Source of the DNA: Lantana camara
Taxonomy: Eukaryota; Streptophyta; Magnoliopsida; Lamiales; Verbenaceae
Assembly: GCA_037501455.1 (NCBI GenBank)
Contig: CM074855.1
Location: 36,923,001-36,987,000 of the forward strand
Reading direction: 5' to 3'
Length of the DNA stretch: 64,000 nucleotides
A program made the translations under genes and the position numbers. Below, one piece after another: positions 32,404 to 42,784 of this stretch. The stretch's first letter is position 1. Each line of letters begins with the position of its first letter. The notes under the pieces are model-generated. The model saw nothing but the letters and a program-made list of their open reading frames with translations. It made no database searches and had not been told where the DNA came from.

Positions 32404-35067
32404 TGTGACATCCTGCTCGTCCGGCCGTACAGGTACGTTGTAATGAGAGAGATTTGTGCGTATTTTAAGTATTTATTTAAGAAACCCATGTGTTTATTAT
32501 ATTATTTATGTGATTTAATTGTATTATGTGAATTTATATTTGAACCTTATATGCTATATTTGAACGTTTATGCTCTATTTGTTTCGTTTTTAATCCGTTT
32601 GCGTCCGTTTTCGATTCTAACTTTTGTGATTACATGATATGCATGAATTATATATGTTATGAACTTGTTCGCATGTTCGTTTTATGTTTTTAAGTTCGTT
32701 TGTTATGGTTTTCGAACTGCTTTATTTGTTAAGGGACTTGAGGGCCTAACTCGTTTTAGCACACCTCGGGTTCCGGAAGACGTATCTCGAGATCGGTAAT
32801 TCGGATTGGAATTCCGGAAGTGACTTCGGACTCATAAAGACAAGGAACCTGGCCTCATATTTTGCTAAGCCCGGTTGATCCCCCGAATTTCGCCCGTAAC
32901 GCGACCCATGTGACAAATTTATAACCCTCGCCCGTTTTGCTCATAACCGTTTCTTATCCGAATCGACCTGTTTTTAAACCCATTTTCTCCTCGCTTAACC
33001 CTCTATCACTCTCTCCCTCTCTCATTTTAGTTCAACCAAGGAGAGAAGAAGAAAAGAAGAAGAATCCAAGCAGCAAAGGGAGAAAGGAGAAGGAAAACAG
33101 GGTACTATTCACTTTAGGGGATTTTAAGCTCGTTCGACCTCCGATTCTCGTCAAATTCAAAAGGTTAGTATATTTTTGTGATCTCCATATCCTTATATTC
33201 CTTTTGCACCTCGTTTTATCCATTTTCATGGAGATTCAAGCATGTTATGCTCATGTGTAAGAATAGTTAGGTTAAATAATTCATTTGATGAATTCTTGCA
33301 TGTTCTTGATCCATTTCTTGTTTTAGAGCTGAATATATGATCATTATGACTTACTTGTCTTATTTTTATGCATGAATTTCATGGAAAATGTGCTGAAAAT
33401 CGAACCACCACTTTTGAACTCCATGAAAGCTTGATGAATATTTGAAAATATGCTTCTTTTGGCTTCAATCTTGTTTCTCCTTTGTTACTGCTTGAATTAT
33501 GGTTGTTGTGTGTTGTTTTTGCAAGTTTTTCCTTACCTTTTCATTGCCTTAGTTTCTGGTTCACGTACTGCTGCTGCTGCTGCCATGGAAGCTCGAGGGA
33601 AACAGGGTTGATTTTGGAGAAGATGATGTTTCGGTACAAGGTAGCGGGGGTTACCTCACTTAGGATTTGTGTATGACTTCTTTGGAGCTGATGCTCCTAA
33701 ACTCCTTAACGGGGGTTACTCCAACCCTTCTAAGGATTGGTAGCCCTCGTTACCCCCTCTGTTTTGGTTGATTTCGTGGAGTGTTGTTTGATTCATTTTT
33801 GTTTTCATTTCGTCGTTTGTTTCTTGCTTTGTTTATGATTTTAGTTGATTTCTCCCACCCCGATTATGATCCTAATATGTTAAGGTGTTAGTATATAATA
33901 TATTTTGTTAATTGTTTGATTTTATGGCCTTGGTTAATAAGTGAAAACGTGACGTAATTGCATGAACGTTTAAATGTACGTGTGATGCTTTCTTGCATTC
34001 CTTTGCCTTGTTTATGAAATTCAAACGTATGAGTGCATATGATATGTTATAATATGATGTGCTAGGATCGATGTGCTAGATTTATGGATTTATTTGATGT
34101 GAATTCGATGCTTTCATGTGCGATATATGACGCTATATGCTCTCTAACATGCGTGCGTGTATGAATACCTTGGTTTCTTGCCTCGTGCGATATCTCTTTG
34201 CTTCTTTTCTGATATGAATGATTTGTTAACAAGTTATATGACGTGTTATGTTCGTTATGTGAACTTTGTGAATTTTTTTAACGTGAAATAGGTGACTTAT
34301 GATCCGATATGATTCAATATGGTATTATATGACCTAAATGCTCACTCTTTATGCATCATTAGCATCCATATACATTTTTCGAGCATCTAATTGGTGTATT
34401 TTGAGTCTAAGTTTGTCGTTTGCTCTTTGTTTTGTCCTTAGGTTCGTTCCGTGGGTGACGAGAAGGTTTCTTAGTTGTGTTTTGGTTCATTCCGTTCGGA
34501 TTGGTCGGCAAGGTAAAGTTTTCTTTCTTTTAGTCAATACGACCTATAACCTTAGGTGTATTTTGAGGCCCGCATGTAAATTATCTATATATATATGTAC
34601 TTAGATACGTGTTTGCATATGTATTTCGTGGGAATTGGCCCTTTTGTCATGAAACATTTTTGAAAACGCTTTTATACATATGTAAGCCATATTTTTGTTC
34701 ATTTGATTTTGAAAAAGGGTTGGTGTGTGTGTTTTCGAAAATAGCGAGTTATGATTTTGAAATATAGGTCCGATTTTTGAAAATTAAGAACTTTTAAACT
34801 ATGATTTTCGAATAATTTGAACAATTAGAAGGGCCCCGGAGATTTGTGCAAAGGAGCCCCGGGACGACGTTGGGCTGTCAGCCCACTCCCGAGTACAGTC
34901 TCCACCTTATAGAATCAACCGGGAACCCACTAGGGGGTTAGTGGGGGATGGAATCCTTGGGCGTGAGTGACATAACACTCACGACCCTGATATGAGAATC
35001 GATGGTTAGAGTACGATCGACCCTTCCATCACCGGAGAAGAGGTATGTGTGTTCGAATTATGTTTTA
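32404..35067 (+). repeat. GAG-A 3' LTR, truncated (2664 bp)
   Basis: It starts TGTGACATCCTGCTCGTCC and follows the 5' LTR (2726-6204) closely to 'gtgttcgaattatgtttta' at 35049-35067, then the match ends. About 795 bp of the LTR end are missing, so no target-site duplication can be tested on this side. A splice-donor-like GTTAGT begins at 33164. Confidence 0.9.
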
Positions 35068-35423
35068 CAAGCAAAGGCTCAATTCGAGTATAGATGCATG
35101 TGGGTTAGTATATGCTTATGGCACATATTTAGATCAACAAAGACATACTATATGCAAAGTGCAACACATAAAACAACGAAATTAAAAGTAAATCATGTAT
35201 AACAAGTAATTTCCAACAATTCATAACAGTATACGATGAAAATCAATGCAATGCACACATTGATAATTAGTTCCTATGCCATTCGACTTAATTGACTCAA
35301 TCGCGACACGAGTAATTTGCAACCTGGAGCTCTGATACAACTTAAGGATGTAGCGCCCGATCGCGCGACGCCATATCCCTCGTACTAAGACCTGACCCGC
35401 ATATGAAATGGAAAATCCATACA
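35068..35423 (-). mobile_element. Fragment of a minus-strand GAG-family element: leader, PBS and LTR end
   Basis: On the minus strand this reads as the last 75 bases of a GAG-family LTR (35423-35349, ending GGGCGCTACA), then TCCTTAAG, then a PBS with one mismatch, TTGTATCAGAGC (35340-35329), then about 260 bp of leader. It abuts the truncated GAG-A LTR on the left and another LTR-like end at 35424 on the right. It marks a rearranged junction. Confidence 0.7.
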
Positions 35424-36100
35424 TGTAGCACCCCCGGAGCGAAAGGCACTACCCTTCAAGAGTCGAGAAGTGAAAACTTGAAGTAGTAAATTAATGACAG
35501 AATGAGTGAAAAATAAGCTTCGTTATGATTATAAATGTGGAATATTTAGAGTTTTCGTTGTAAATTATGAATATTAAAGATGATGAAAATCATGAGAAAA
35601 TTATATAAACGAAGCTATGACGAAGGTTAAAGGTTGTAAAAATTATCATATTTTAGAGAAAAATTCAAGAAACGTTTTGAGTAAAATTTCGAATATTGAA
35701 TGAAAGCTAATTGTTTAAAATAAAATGACAATTTTTAAAAAGGAAAATATTTATAAAATATGCTATGGTTGGGATCAAGTTTTGGTAAATGCATGAAAAT
35801 TCACAAAATAATTTAAGGATCGTTTTGGTTATAATATTGAATATCGAAAGGTAGATGAGTAAAGAGTTATTTACGATCGAACTATAAGCTAGGGTTTTGC
35901 CGATTTTTGATGCTACTAGAGTTAGGATGGGAATTATGGTTCATGGAGAGTGTCAAGATCCTCGAAATAATGTGGGGATTCTTTTGGTCACAATATTGGA
36001 TAGTAAAAGTACTTTCGGGAATGTAGGAAAATTCTAGGGTTGTAGGGGTATTTTCGTAATTTCCAACTTGAGAAGTTCATAGTTGTGTCTTCAGATAGAT
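35424..36100. repeat. LTR-like fragment of uncertain family
   Basis: It begins TGTAGCACCCCCGGAGCG, which looks like the reverse complement of a GAG-family LTR end (about 30 bases), but the rest is unlike the other LTRs here. It is AT-rich, has a 'ggggtattttcgtaattt' segment near 36040 of a kind common in plant Ty3/gypsy LTRs, and has no open frame. It changes to TAT gag sequence near 36101. It could be the U3 part of a different gypsy LTR on the plus strand or the end of one on the minus strand; I cannot decide. Confidence 0.4.
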
Positions 36101-37210
36101 ATTAGAAATTGGAAACTCAAGTAGAACAGGTGGTGAATCAGAACAGGAAATTGGAGACTCAAATTGGTCAAATTGCCCAGTCTTTGAATATGAGGGGCCT
36201 AGGAAGGTTGCCTAGTCAAACTGAAAATAATCCTAAAGAGTAATGCAAGGCCATAACTTTAAGAAGTGTTAAGGAGTACGAAGGACCAAAGCTGCCTACA
36301 AATTCTGATGTAAACAAGAGAGTTGGTGGGAAAGTTGAGAAGGAGGTTGAGATTGAAAAGGAGAACGTAGAGGATAGAAAGGAAGAGCTCCCCTCAATAC
36401 CAAAAGTGAATGTGGCACCCAAGGAATATGTGCCACCGGTTCCTTTCCCTCAGAGATTACAGAACCAGAAGTTGGAAAAATAGTTTGAGAAGTTTTTGAG
36501 CATATTCAAGGAGCTACATATCAACATTCCTTTTGCAGAGGCGCTAGCACAAATGTCGACTTATGTCAAGTTTTTGAAGAAGATCCTCTCTAACAAGAGG
36601 AAAATTGGAGGAATATGCCACGATTGCACTTACTGGGCAGTGCAGTGCTATTATCCAACATAAGCTTCCCCCGAAGCTTAAATATGCAGGGAGTTTCTCT
36701 ATCCCTTATACCATTGGCAATTTAACTTTCAATAAGGCTTTATGTGATCTTGGTGCTAGTGTAAGTTTAATGCCTTTGTCTATTTGCAGGAAATTAGGTT
36801 TGGATGCTCTGAAGCAGACTACAGTTTCACTGCAATTAGCCGATCGGTCCATCACATACCCTACTAGAATCTTGGAAAAGGCACATGTAAGGGTTGGAAA
36901 GTTCTATCTTCTGGTAGAATTTCTCGTGCTTGATATGGAAGAGGATCGAGATATGACATTGATTCTAGGAAGACCTTTCCTAGCCACAGCTAGGGCATTA
37001 ATTGATGTGAAGAATAGAGTGCTAACTCTAAGAGTTGGGGAAGAACAAGTGGAGTTTAACTTGTTCAAGGCCGTGAAGGGACTGATGATTGAAGAGAAGT
37101 GCTTCATGGTAGAAGATTTTACTTCGATTTCAGCACTAAAAGATGACCCCCTTGAATTATGTTTGCAGGGAATGGAAGAGAGAATAGATGGGGAGGAGTT
37201 GCTTGACTAG
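36101..37210 (+). pseudogene. TAT gag C-terminus and aspartic protease, broken
   Basis: The gag end contains two copies of a KLETQ(V/I) segment and the typical CKAITLRS and PPVPFPQRL stretches. Two stops sit where the family has Gln (near 36240 and 36481). An extra base near 36600 shifts the frame. From about 36608 the protease reads EEYATIALT, then LCDLGASVSLMPLS near 36750 (catalytic Asp present in a D-x-G-A setting) and ILGRPFLATARAL near 36965, the conserved C-terminal hairpin of retroviral-type proteases. The frame stops at 37208-37210, where the duplicated copy downstream has GAG (Glu). Confidence 0.85.
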
Positions 37211-37535
37211 ATCGCTGCCTATTCAAAGGCACTTGAGGCAACCCCATTCGTACCATTCCGGCAAAGGTTTCTTTATGAGGAGTTGGGTACAGGTAAGCCC
37301 ACTCCTCCTCCCTCGATTGTTAAGGCTCCTAGTTGGGAATGACCCCCTTGAATTATGTTTGCAGGGAATGGAAGAGAGAATAAATGGGGAGCAGTTGCTT
37401 GACGAGATCACTGCCTATTCAAAGGCACTTGAGGCAACCCCATTCGTACCATTCCGGCAAAGGTTTGTTTATGAGGAGTTGGGTACAGGTAAGCCCACTC
37501 CTCCTCCCTCGATTGTTAAAGCTCCTAGTTGGGAA
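37144..37535 (+). repeat. 196-bp tandem duplication inside TAT pol
   Basis: Unit 1 is 37144-37339 and unit 2 is 37340-37535, each 196 bp and nearly identical, with only a handful of substitutions. Since 196 is not a multiple of three, the duplication shifts the frame between protease and RT. Unit 1 carries the stop at 37208 that unit 2 lacks, so unit 2 reads in frame with the RT that follows. Confidence 0.93.
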
Positions 37536-39153
37536 TTGAAACACCTCCCCAATCATTTGAAATATGCATTCTTAGGTGAATCTGATACATTGCCTATTGT
37601 TGTTTCTGCTGATTTGTCTGAGATACAATTAGATGCTTTACTAAGGGTTTTGAGAGATCATAAAAATGCAATAGGGTGGACAATTTCTGATATTAAGAGG
37701 ATTAGCCCAACTATTTGCATGCATAAAATTTTGATGGAAGATGAGCATAAACCCTTTGTAGAACACCAACGCAGGTTAAACCCGAACATGAAAGAAGTAG
37801 TAAGAGCTAAGGTAATTAAATTGCTAGATGTCGGGATCATTTATCCTATCTCAGATAGTAAGTGGGTTAGTCCTATTCAGGTTGTACCTAAGAAAATGGG
37901 GATGACAGTGGTTAAAAACGAGAATAATGAGTTAATTCCTAATACGACAGTCACGGGGTGGAGAGTTTTCATTGATTATAGGAAGCTTAATACTGTAACA
38001 CAAAAAGATCACTTTCCCCTTCCCTTCATTGATCAGATGTTAGAGAGGTTAGCTGGGTGGGCATGCATATTACTATTTTCTGGATGGATATTCAGGATAT
38101 AATCAAATAGCTATAGCTCCGGAAGATCAAGAAAAATGCACTTTTACTTGTCCTTATAGTACTTTCGCGTTTAGGATAATGTCGTTTGGATTGTGTAACG
38201 CCCCAACTACATTTCAGAGATGAATGATGGCTATATTTTCTGATTTTATTGAGCGTACCATGGAGATATTTATGGATGATTTTTCTGTATTTGGTTCCTC
38301 TTTCGATTCGTGCTTGGATAATCTAACCCCAAGTTTTGCAGAGATGTGAAGAAACTAACTTGGTTTTAAATTGGGAAAAATGCCACTCATGGTGAAGGAA
38401 GGAATTGTGTTAGGTCACAGAGTTTCAGAAAAGGGGATTGAAGTTGATAAAGCCAAAATTAAAGTGATTACAAAGTTGCCACCGCCAACCAACATTAAGG
38501 GAGTTAGGAGTTTCCTTGGTCATGCCGGATTTTATCGCCGGTTTATCAAGGATTTCTCCAAAATTACTTTACCTCTTTGCAAGTTATTACAAAAGGATGC
38601 TGAATTTATTTTTGATAATGATTGTTTGGTTGCCTTTAACAGGTTGAAGAAGAAACTAACTACATCAACCATCATGGTGGGACCGGATTGGAGCTTACCG
38701 TTTGAGCTCATGTGTGATGTTAGTCACTTGGCTATATGTACGGTCCTTGCTCAAAGAAGGGAGAAACGTTTACATGTTATTGCATATTCTAGCAAAACAC
38801 TTAATGATGCACAATTTAATTATGCCACCACTGAAAAACAACTGTTAGCAATTGTACATGCTTTTCACAAGTTTTGTTCTTACTTGATAGGTTCTAAAAC
38901 TGTGGTATATACGGATCATGCTGCCATCAAGTACCTCTTATCAAAGAAAGATCGTAAGCCACGCCTCATAAGGTGGATTTTGTTGCTTCAGGAGTTTGAT
39001 TTGGAGATCCGAGATAAGAAAGGGACTGAGAATGTGGTAACTGACAACTTGTCAAGGTTAGAATTTGAGGAGAAGTCTGAGGAGAGAGAAGAAGCTATTG
39101 TGGAAAACTTCCCGAACGAGCAACTGTTTAAGGTGGATTCTGGAGTCCCATGA
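37340..39153 (+). pseudogene. TAT reverse transcriptase and RNase H, broken
   Basis: The RT reads from PLELCLQGMEE through the conserved connecting segment (DSKWVSPIQVVPKK), FIDYRKLNTVTQKDHFPLPF near 37970-38030, and FMDDFSVFG near 38268-38294, which carries the two catalytic Asp. Frame changes occur near 38060 and in 38320-38390, and a stop sits at 38219-38221. The second half (38371-39153) contains [16 protein letters not shown], the [18 protein letters not shown] segment, and RNase H motifs ([29 protein letters not shown]). It would copy the element RNA into DNA and degrade the RNA strand. The catalytic box is intact although the frame is not. Confidence 0.88.
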
Positions 39154-39174
39154 TATGCAGATTTTGTCAACTAC

Positions 39175-40447
39175 TTGGTAACTAGAGTTGTACCTCCCGA
39201 CCTTAGTTTCCACCAGAAGAGGAAGTTCCTTTCAGATGCGAAGTATTATTATTGGGAGGAACTGTTGCTCTACAAACACTGCTCTGATGATTTGGTGAAG
39301 AGATGTGTACCTCAGGATGAGATAGAGAAAGTATTGTATCAGTGTCATGCTAGCTCTTATGGAGGTCACGCTACTGTGAGTAAGACTGCTGCAAAGGCAT
39401 TACAATCTGGATTTTGGTGGCCTTCACTGTTTAAGGACGCACACGAGTTTGTGACTAAGTGTGATTCGTGTCATAGGACGGGGACTATAGGAAAGAGAGA
39501 TGAGATGCCCTTAAGATACAATCTATAGATTGAGTTGTTTGGTGTTTGGGGCATTGATTTCATGGGTCCATTCCCGTCATCCCTTGGAAATAAGTACATC
39601 TTTGTAGGGTTTGAATACGTGTCTAAGTGGGTTGAAGCCATAGCAACTCCTACGAATGATTCCAGGGTTGTGTTGAAATTTCTGAGGAAGAATATTTTTA
39701 GTCGATTTGGAGTTCCTCGAGCTCTTATTAGTGATGGAGGTTTTCACTTTTGCAAAAAGCCTCTCGAGATCCTTTTGAAGAAGTATGGAGTTCATCATCG
39801 AGTGGCGACTCCGTATCATCCCCAATCGGGGTGGACAAGTTAAGATCTCCAATAGGGAGATTAAGCAGATTCTAGAGAAGACGGTGAGTAGTGTGAGTAG
39901 CTCCAGGAAGGATTGGGCAACCAAATTGGATGATGCGTTGTGGGTGTATAGAACTGCCTTTAAAACACCTATCGGAGCGTTCCCGTATAAATTGGTTTAT
40001 GGGAAGTTGTGTCATCTTCCACTTGAGCTTGAGCATAAGGCGTATTGGGCAATTAGGGCCATTAATTTTGATCTCAAGCAGGCCGAAGAGAAGATGGCGT
40101 TGCAATTGCATGAGTTAGAAGAGTTCCGGCTAAATGCGTATGAAAATGCCAAGGTTTATAAGGAGAGAACTAAGAGATGGCATTATAAGCACATCCGAGT
40201 TAAGGAGTTTGAAGTCGGACAATTGGTGTTATTGTTCAATTCGAGGTTGAAGTTCTTTCTCAGAAAATTGAAGTCCCGTTGGTCCGGTCCGTTTCGAGTT
40301 ATTAGGGTGATGCCAAGTGGGGCTGTGGAGATAGGAAATGAAACCGCGGGTACGTTTGTGGTGAATGGGCAGAGATTGAAGCCGTATCTAGTTGACGAGC
40401 CCATCGAAAAACACACTTCCCTTATGTTAACGGATCCCACAAATTAA
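39175..40447 (+). pseudogene. TAT integrase, broken and lacking the catalytic Glu
   Basis: The N-terminal zinc domain is visible (CHASSYGGH near 39345; CDSCHRTG near 39462). The core has GIDFMGPFP (first Asp, near 39555) and LISDGGFHF (second Asp, near 39730). The third catalytic residue, Glu 36 positions on, falls in GQVKISNRE, so it is Lys. One stop occurs at 39526-39528, and missing bases near 39829 shift the frame. The C-terminal part (39830-40447) has the usual [12 protein letters not shown] and the conserved end with [12 protein letters not shown]. Without the Glu the enzyme could not join strands even if the frame were intact. Confidence 0.87.
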
Positions 40448-41485
40448 TCCGATTTCCAAAGTCAAGCTAACAACTATAATATAGAACTATTTCTTTATTC
40501 CTTTCTTTCTTTTCTTTTCTTTTCTCTCCTCCTCGTTGTTCTCCGGTTGTGATTATGCTGTGTTTGGTGTTGAATTGATGGTTGACATTTATATGATTGC
40601 GAGTTTGTGTTTTTGATTGGTGTACTATGGTTTTGATGCAAAAATTTAGTTAATTGTTGTTGAATTAACGTGAATAAACACCTTAAGTTGTGGAAGTTAG
40701 GGGTGATTTTCGTGAAAAATTGAATTTGTTAGTTTTTAAGGGCACATGGATAGGCAAAATCGAGATACCATCGTGTCTCAGTACAGAAACTTTGGGGCTG
40801 CTGGGCAGTTCGAGCCACCGTCATGTCTCCCACTAGGTGCAATAGGTGACACGGTTGGGTCTTGGGATTAATCACCAAACTTAAGTCGGCCTTAGGAACA
40901 CGTTTTTCGGCTTAAAACTCTTAAAATTTAACTAGTCTTTCCCCTCACACATGAAACATACTGTAGCAGACACAAGCAGCCCTGTCTTCACTCACCGAGC
41001 CACCACGCAGGACCTCCTGCCGCCACTGGTCGTCCAACGACTCCTAGACCACCAAACATGCACGTACACTCACTTCCTTTGGATATTTGGTAAGTTGGTT
41101 TCCCGCTTTCTTAGTAGGATTTAGAATTCTTCCCCAATTTAGAGTTTGAACCCTAGGTTTAATTAATTTGAATTTGGGATGAATTTTGGTTTGATTTTGA
41201 CTAATATTGAGAGTTATTCATGCTAGAGTTAGGTAAGATGAATTGGAATTAGTTTAACTTCTACTTGTTCCTTGTCAAATGTGTCCGAATTTTGGGGTTG
41301 AACGTGGGTATTTGTGAGCTTGAATGCTGATCAGGTAGGGTAGTGTTGATTTGAGTTAGATAAGTTGACGAATTTTAGCTAGAACACATACCCTAGGACT
41401 TTGCCCACAAGGTGTTCGATAAAATGTTTCTGTGAGCTTTTCCTGATATATGCTTGCTTGGTTGTTGTTTTATGACTTACAACTA
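40448..41485 (+). other. TAT spacer between pol and the downstream ORF
   Basis: No coding sequence was found. It contains a pyrimidine run (40485-40535) and a cluster of imperfect palindromes of the 'acaccgtcgtgtctcagtacag' type at about 40761-40860. The same motif is repeated in the TAT 3' LTR (57328-57630). The far end (41486-41581) has a Ser/Pro/Ala-rich frame that looks like the start of the next ORF in another register. Confidence 0.6.
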
Positions 41486-41581
41486 TTACGGGGAGAAACA
41501 AGCACCCAAGGCCCAATGAGGCATCTACTTCTTCAGCCCCTGCGGCCCGCCAACCACGGGATTCGGTTAACATAACTAAGA

Positions 41582-42784
41582 ATGAAATTTGGTAACCTGT
41601 ATGGAAAGAACTTGACAAGGAATATCATGCCCACTCAGTTCTTTAAGCAAGAGTTTTTGGAGAGACTCGGGGTTTGGGAGGAAGTGAACAGGCTTTTTGA
41701 TAACATTGGTTGGTTGCCTTTTCTTACTAAGACGAATATCACATACGCTGAGTTGACAGCTGCTTTCTTCACGACTATGGCCTACGACCCGGTGGACAGG
41801 CACCTCACTTTTTCTTTCGATGGCCGGGAGACTCATTCCTTGGGCAATGAGAAGATCAAGAGACTTTTGAAATTTCTGGTTCATACCACTTCTTCATTGC
41901 CTAAGTGGGATAGAGCTCAGAGAGAGGCGGTGTGGAGGTCATTTACTCTTCGTGAGGGTGCACCGAACTATTGTACAAGGAACACTAAAAATAGATGTCT
42001 GGATTCTTTAGCTTAGAGGATTGTACATAGGATTTTGGCTGTAGGATTCTGTGCCCGGCACGAGAGTGATAGCGACATCAATGTGCTGGAGCTGGGGATT
42101 ATGTCCATGATGAAGGATGGCACCAAATTCGATGGCACGAAAGACTTCCTCTGGAAACTGAGACAGGTTGCGGGGAGAGCCATAGGGACTATAGCCCATG
42201 GAGCTTATGTGGCCATGTTTGCCCATAATGTGGGATGGGGGCCCAAGGATCAGCTGCCCATTGCTATGAACGTCTATCTTGATGCGCAACCCTTTTTGAA
42301 CATGGGTGTGGTCATCAAATGGGAATCGGGACGGCTGAGGGAGCAGGTCTTGCCATGGTGGCCAATCAGGGATAGGGATAGGTTCACTCAGATGTATACT
42401 TGGGGTATTACCCGATATGCGGATCTCTCTGATGTGCAGAAGGAGATTTTATCTCAGATTCCCGACAGGCCGGATAAAGAGTTTGAGGTATGCCGTTAGG
42501 CACCGCCGATAGTTGATAATGATGATGAGGATACCCCGGCTTATGTGAGAGGTCTTAGCACGGAATTAGCTGATCTCCGAGTTGATGTGGCTGCTATGGA
42601 TAGTCGCCTTGAGGGTTTGGAGGATCATGTGGATGCTAGGATTAACGCTTGGCAGGCACATATGGATGCTAGGATGGATGCATGGCAGACTCATGTCAAT
42701 GCACGGTTTGAGGGTCTCTACGCTTGGCTTGATCAGTACTTTCGAGGGCCTCAGGATCCGTCCCAGCTGCTTTCCCCACCTTGA
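41582..42784 (+). pseudogene. TAT downstream ORF, ATHILA ORF-1-like, with a C-terminal coiled coil
   Basis: One frame of 401 codons holds two internal stops (42014-42016 and 42497-42499), probably former Gln or Trp codons. The N-terminal 300 residues resemble the plant retrotransposon proteins annotated as ATHILA ORF-1 or putative plant transposon proteins: FLERLGVWEEVNRLF, ITYAELTAAFFTTMAYDP, then a Trp-rich segment near 42350 (PWWPIRDRDRF). The C-terminus (42545-42784) has 11-residue repeats (DARINAWQAHM, DARMDAWQTHV, NARFEGLYAWL), likely an amphipathic coiled coil. An N-terminal extension in another frame (41486-41581) suggests a frameshift. The function of this family is not known. The position is that of env-like ORFs in Athila, but no membrane segment is seen. 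Confidence 0.65.

Larger units (their letters stand above)
2726..35067 (+). mobile_element. GAG-A: gag-only (non-autonomous) long-LTR retrotransposon, interrupted and 3'-truncated
   Basis: Parts in order are: 5' LTR 2726-6204, PBS 6213-6224, gag 6421-7447, a non-coding tail 7448-7989 that resumes at 31525, a PPT at 32391-32403, and a 3' LTR from 32404 that breaks off at 35067. COP2 and everything nested in it (7990-31519) interrupts the tail. Without the insert the element is about 8.8 kb, over two thirds of it LTR. No reverse transcriptase, RNase H or integrase can be read in about 2.7 kb of internal sequence. A second copy, GAG-B, has the same layout. This matches the published plant class called TR-GAG (terminal-repeat retrotransposons with a GAG domain), assigned here by inference. 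The lineage of the helper element is not settled; the gag type is Ty3/gypsy. Confidence 0.75.
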
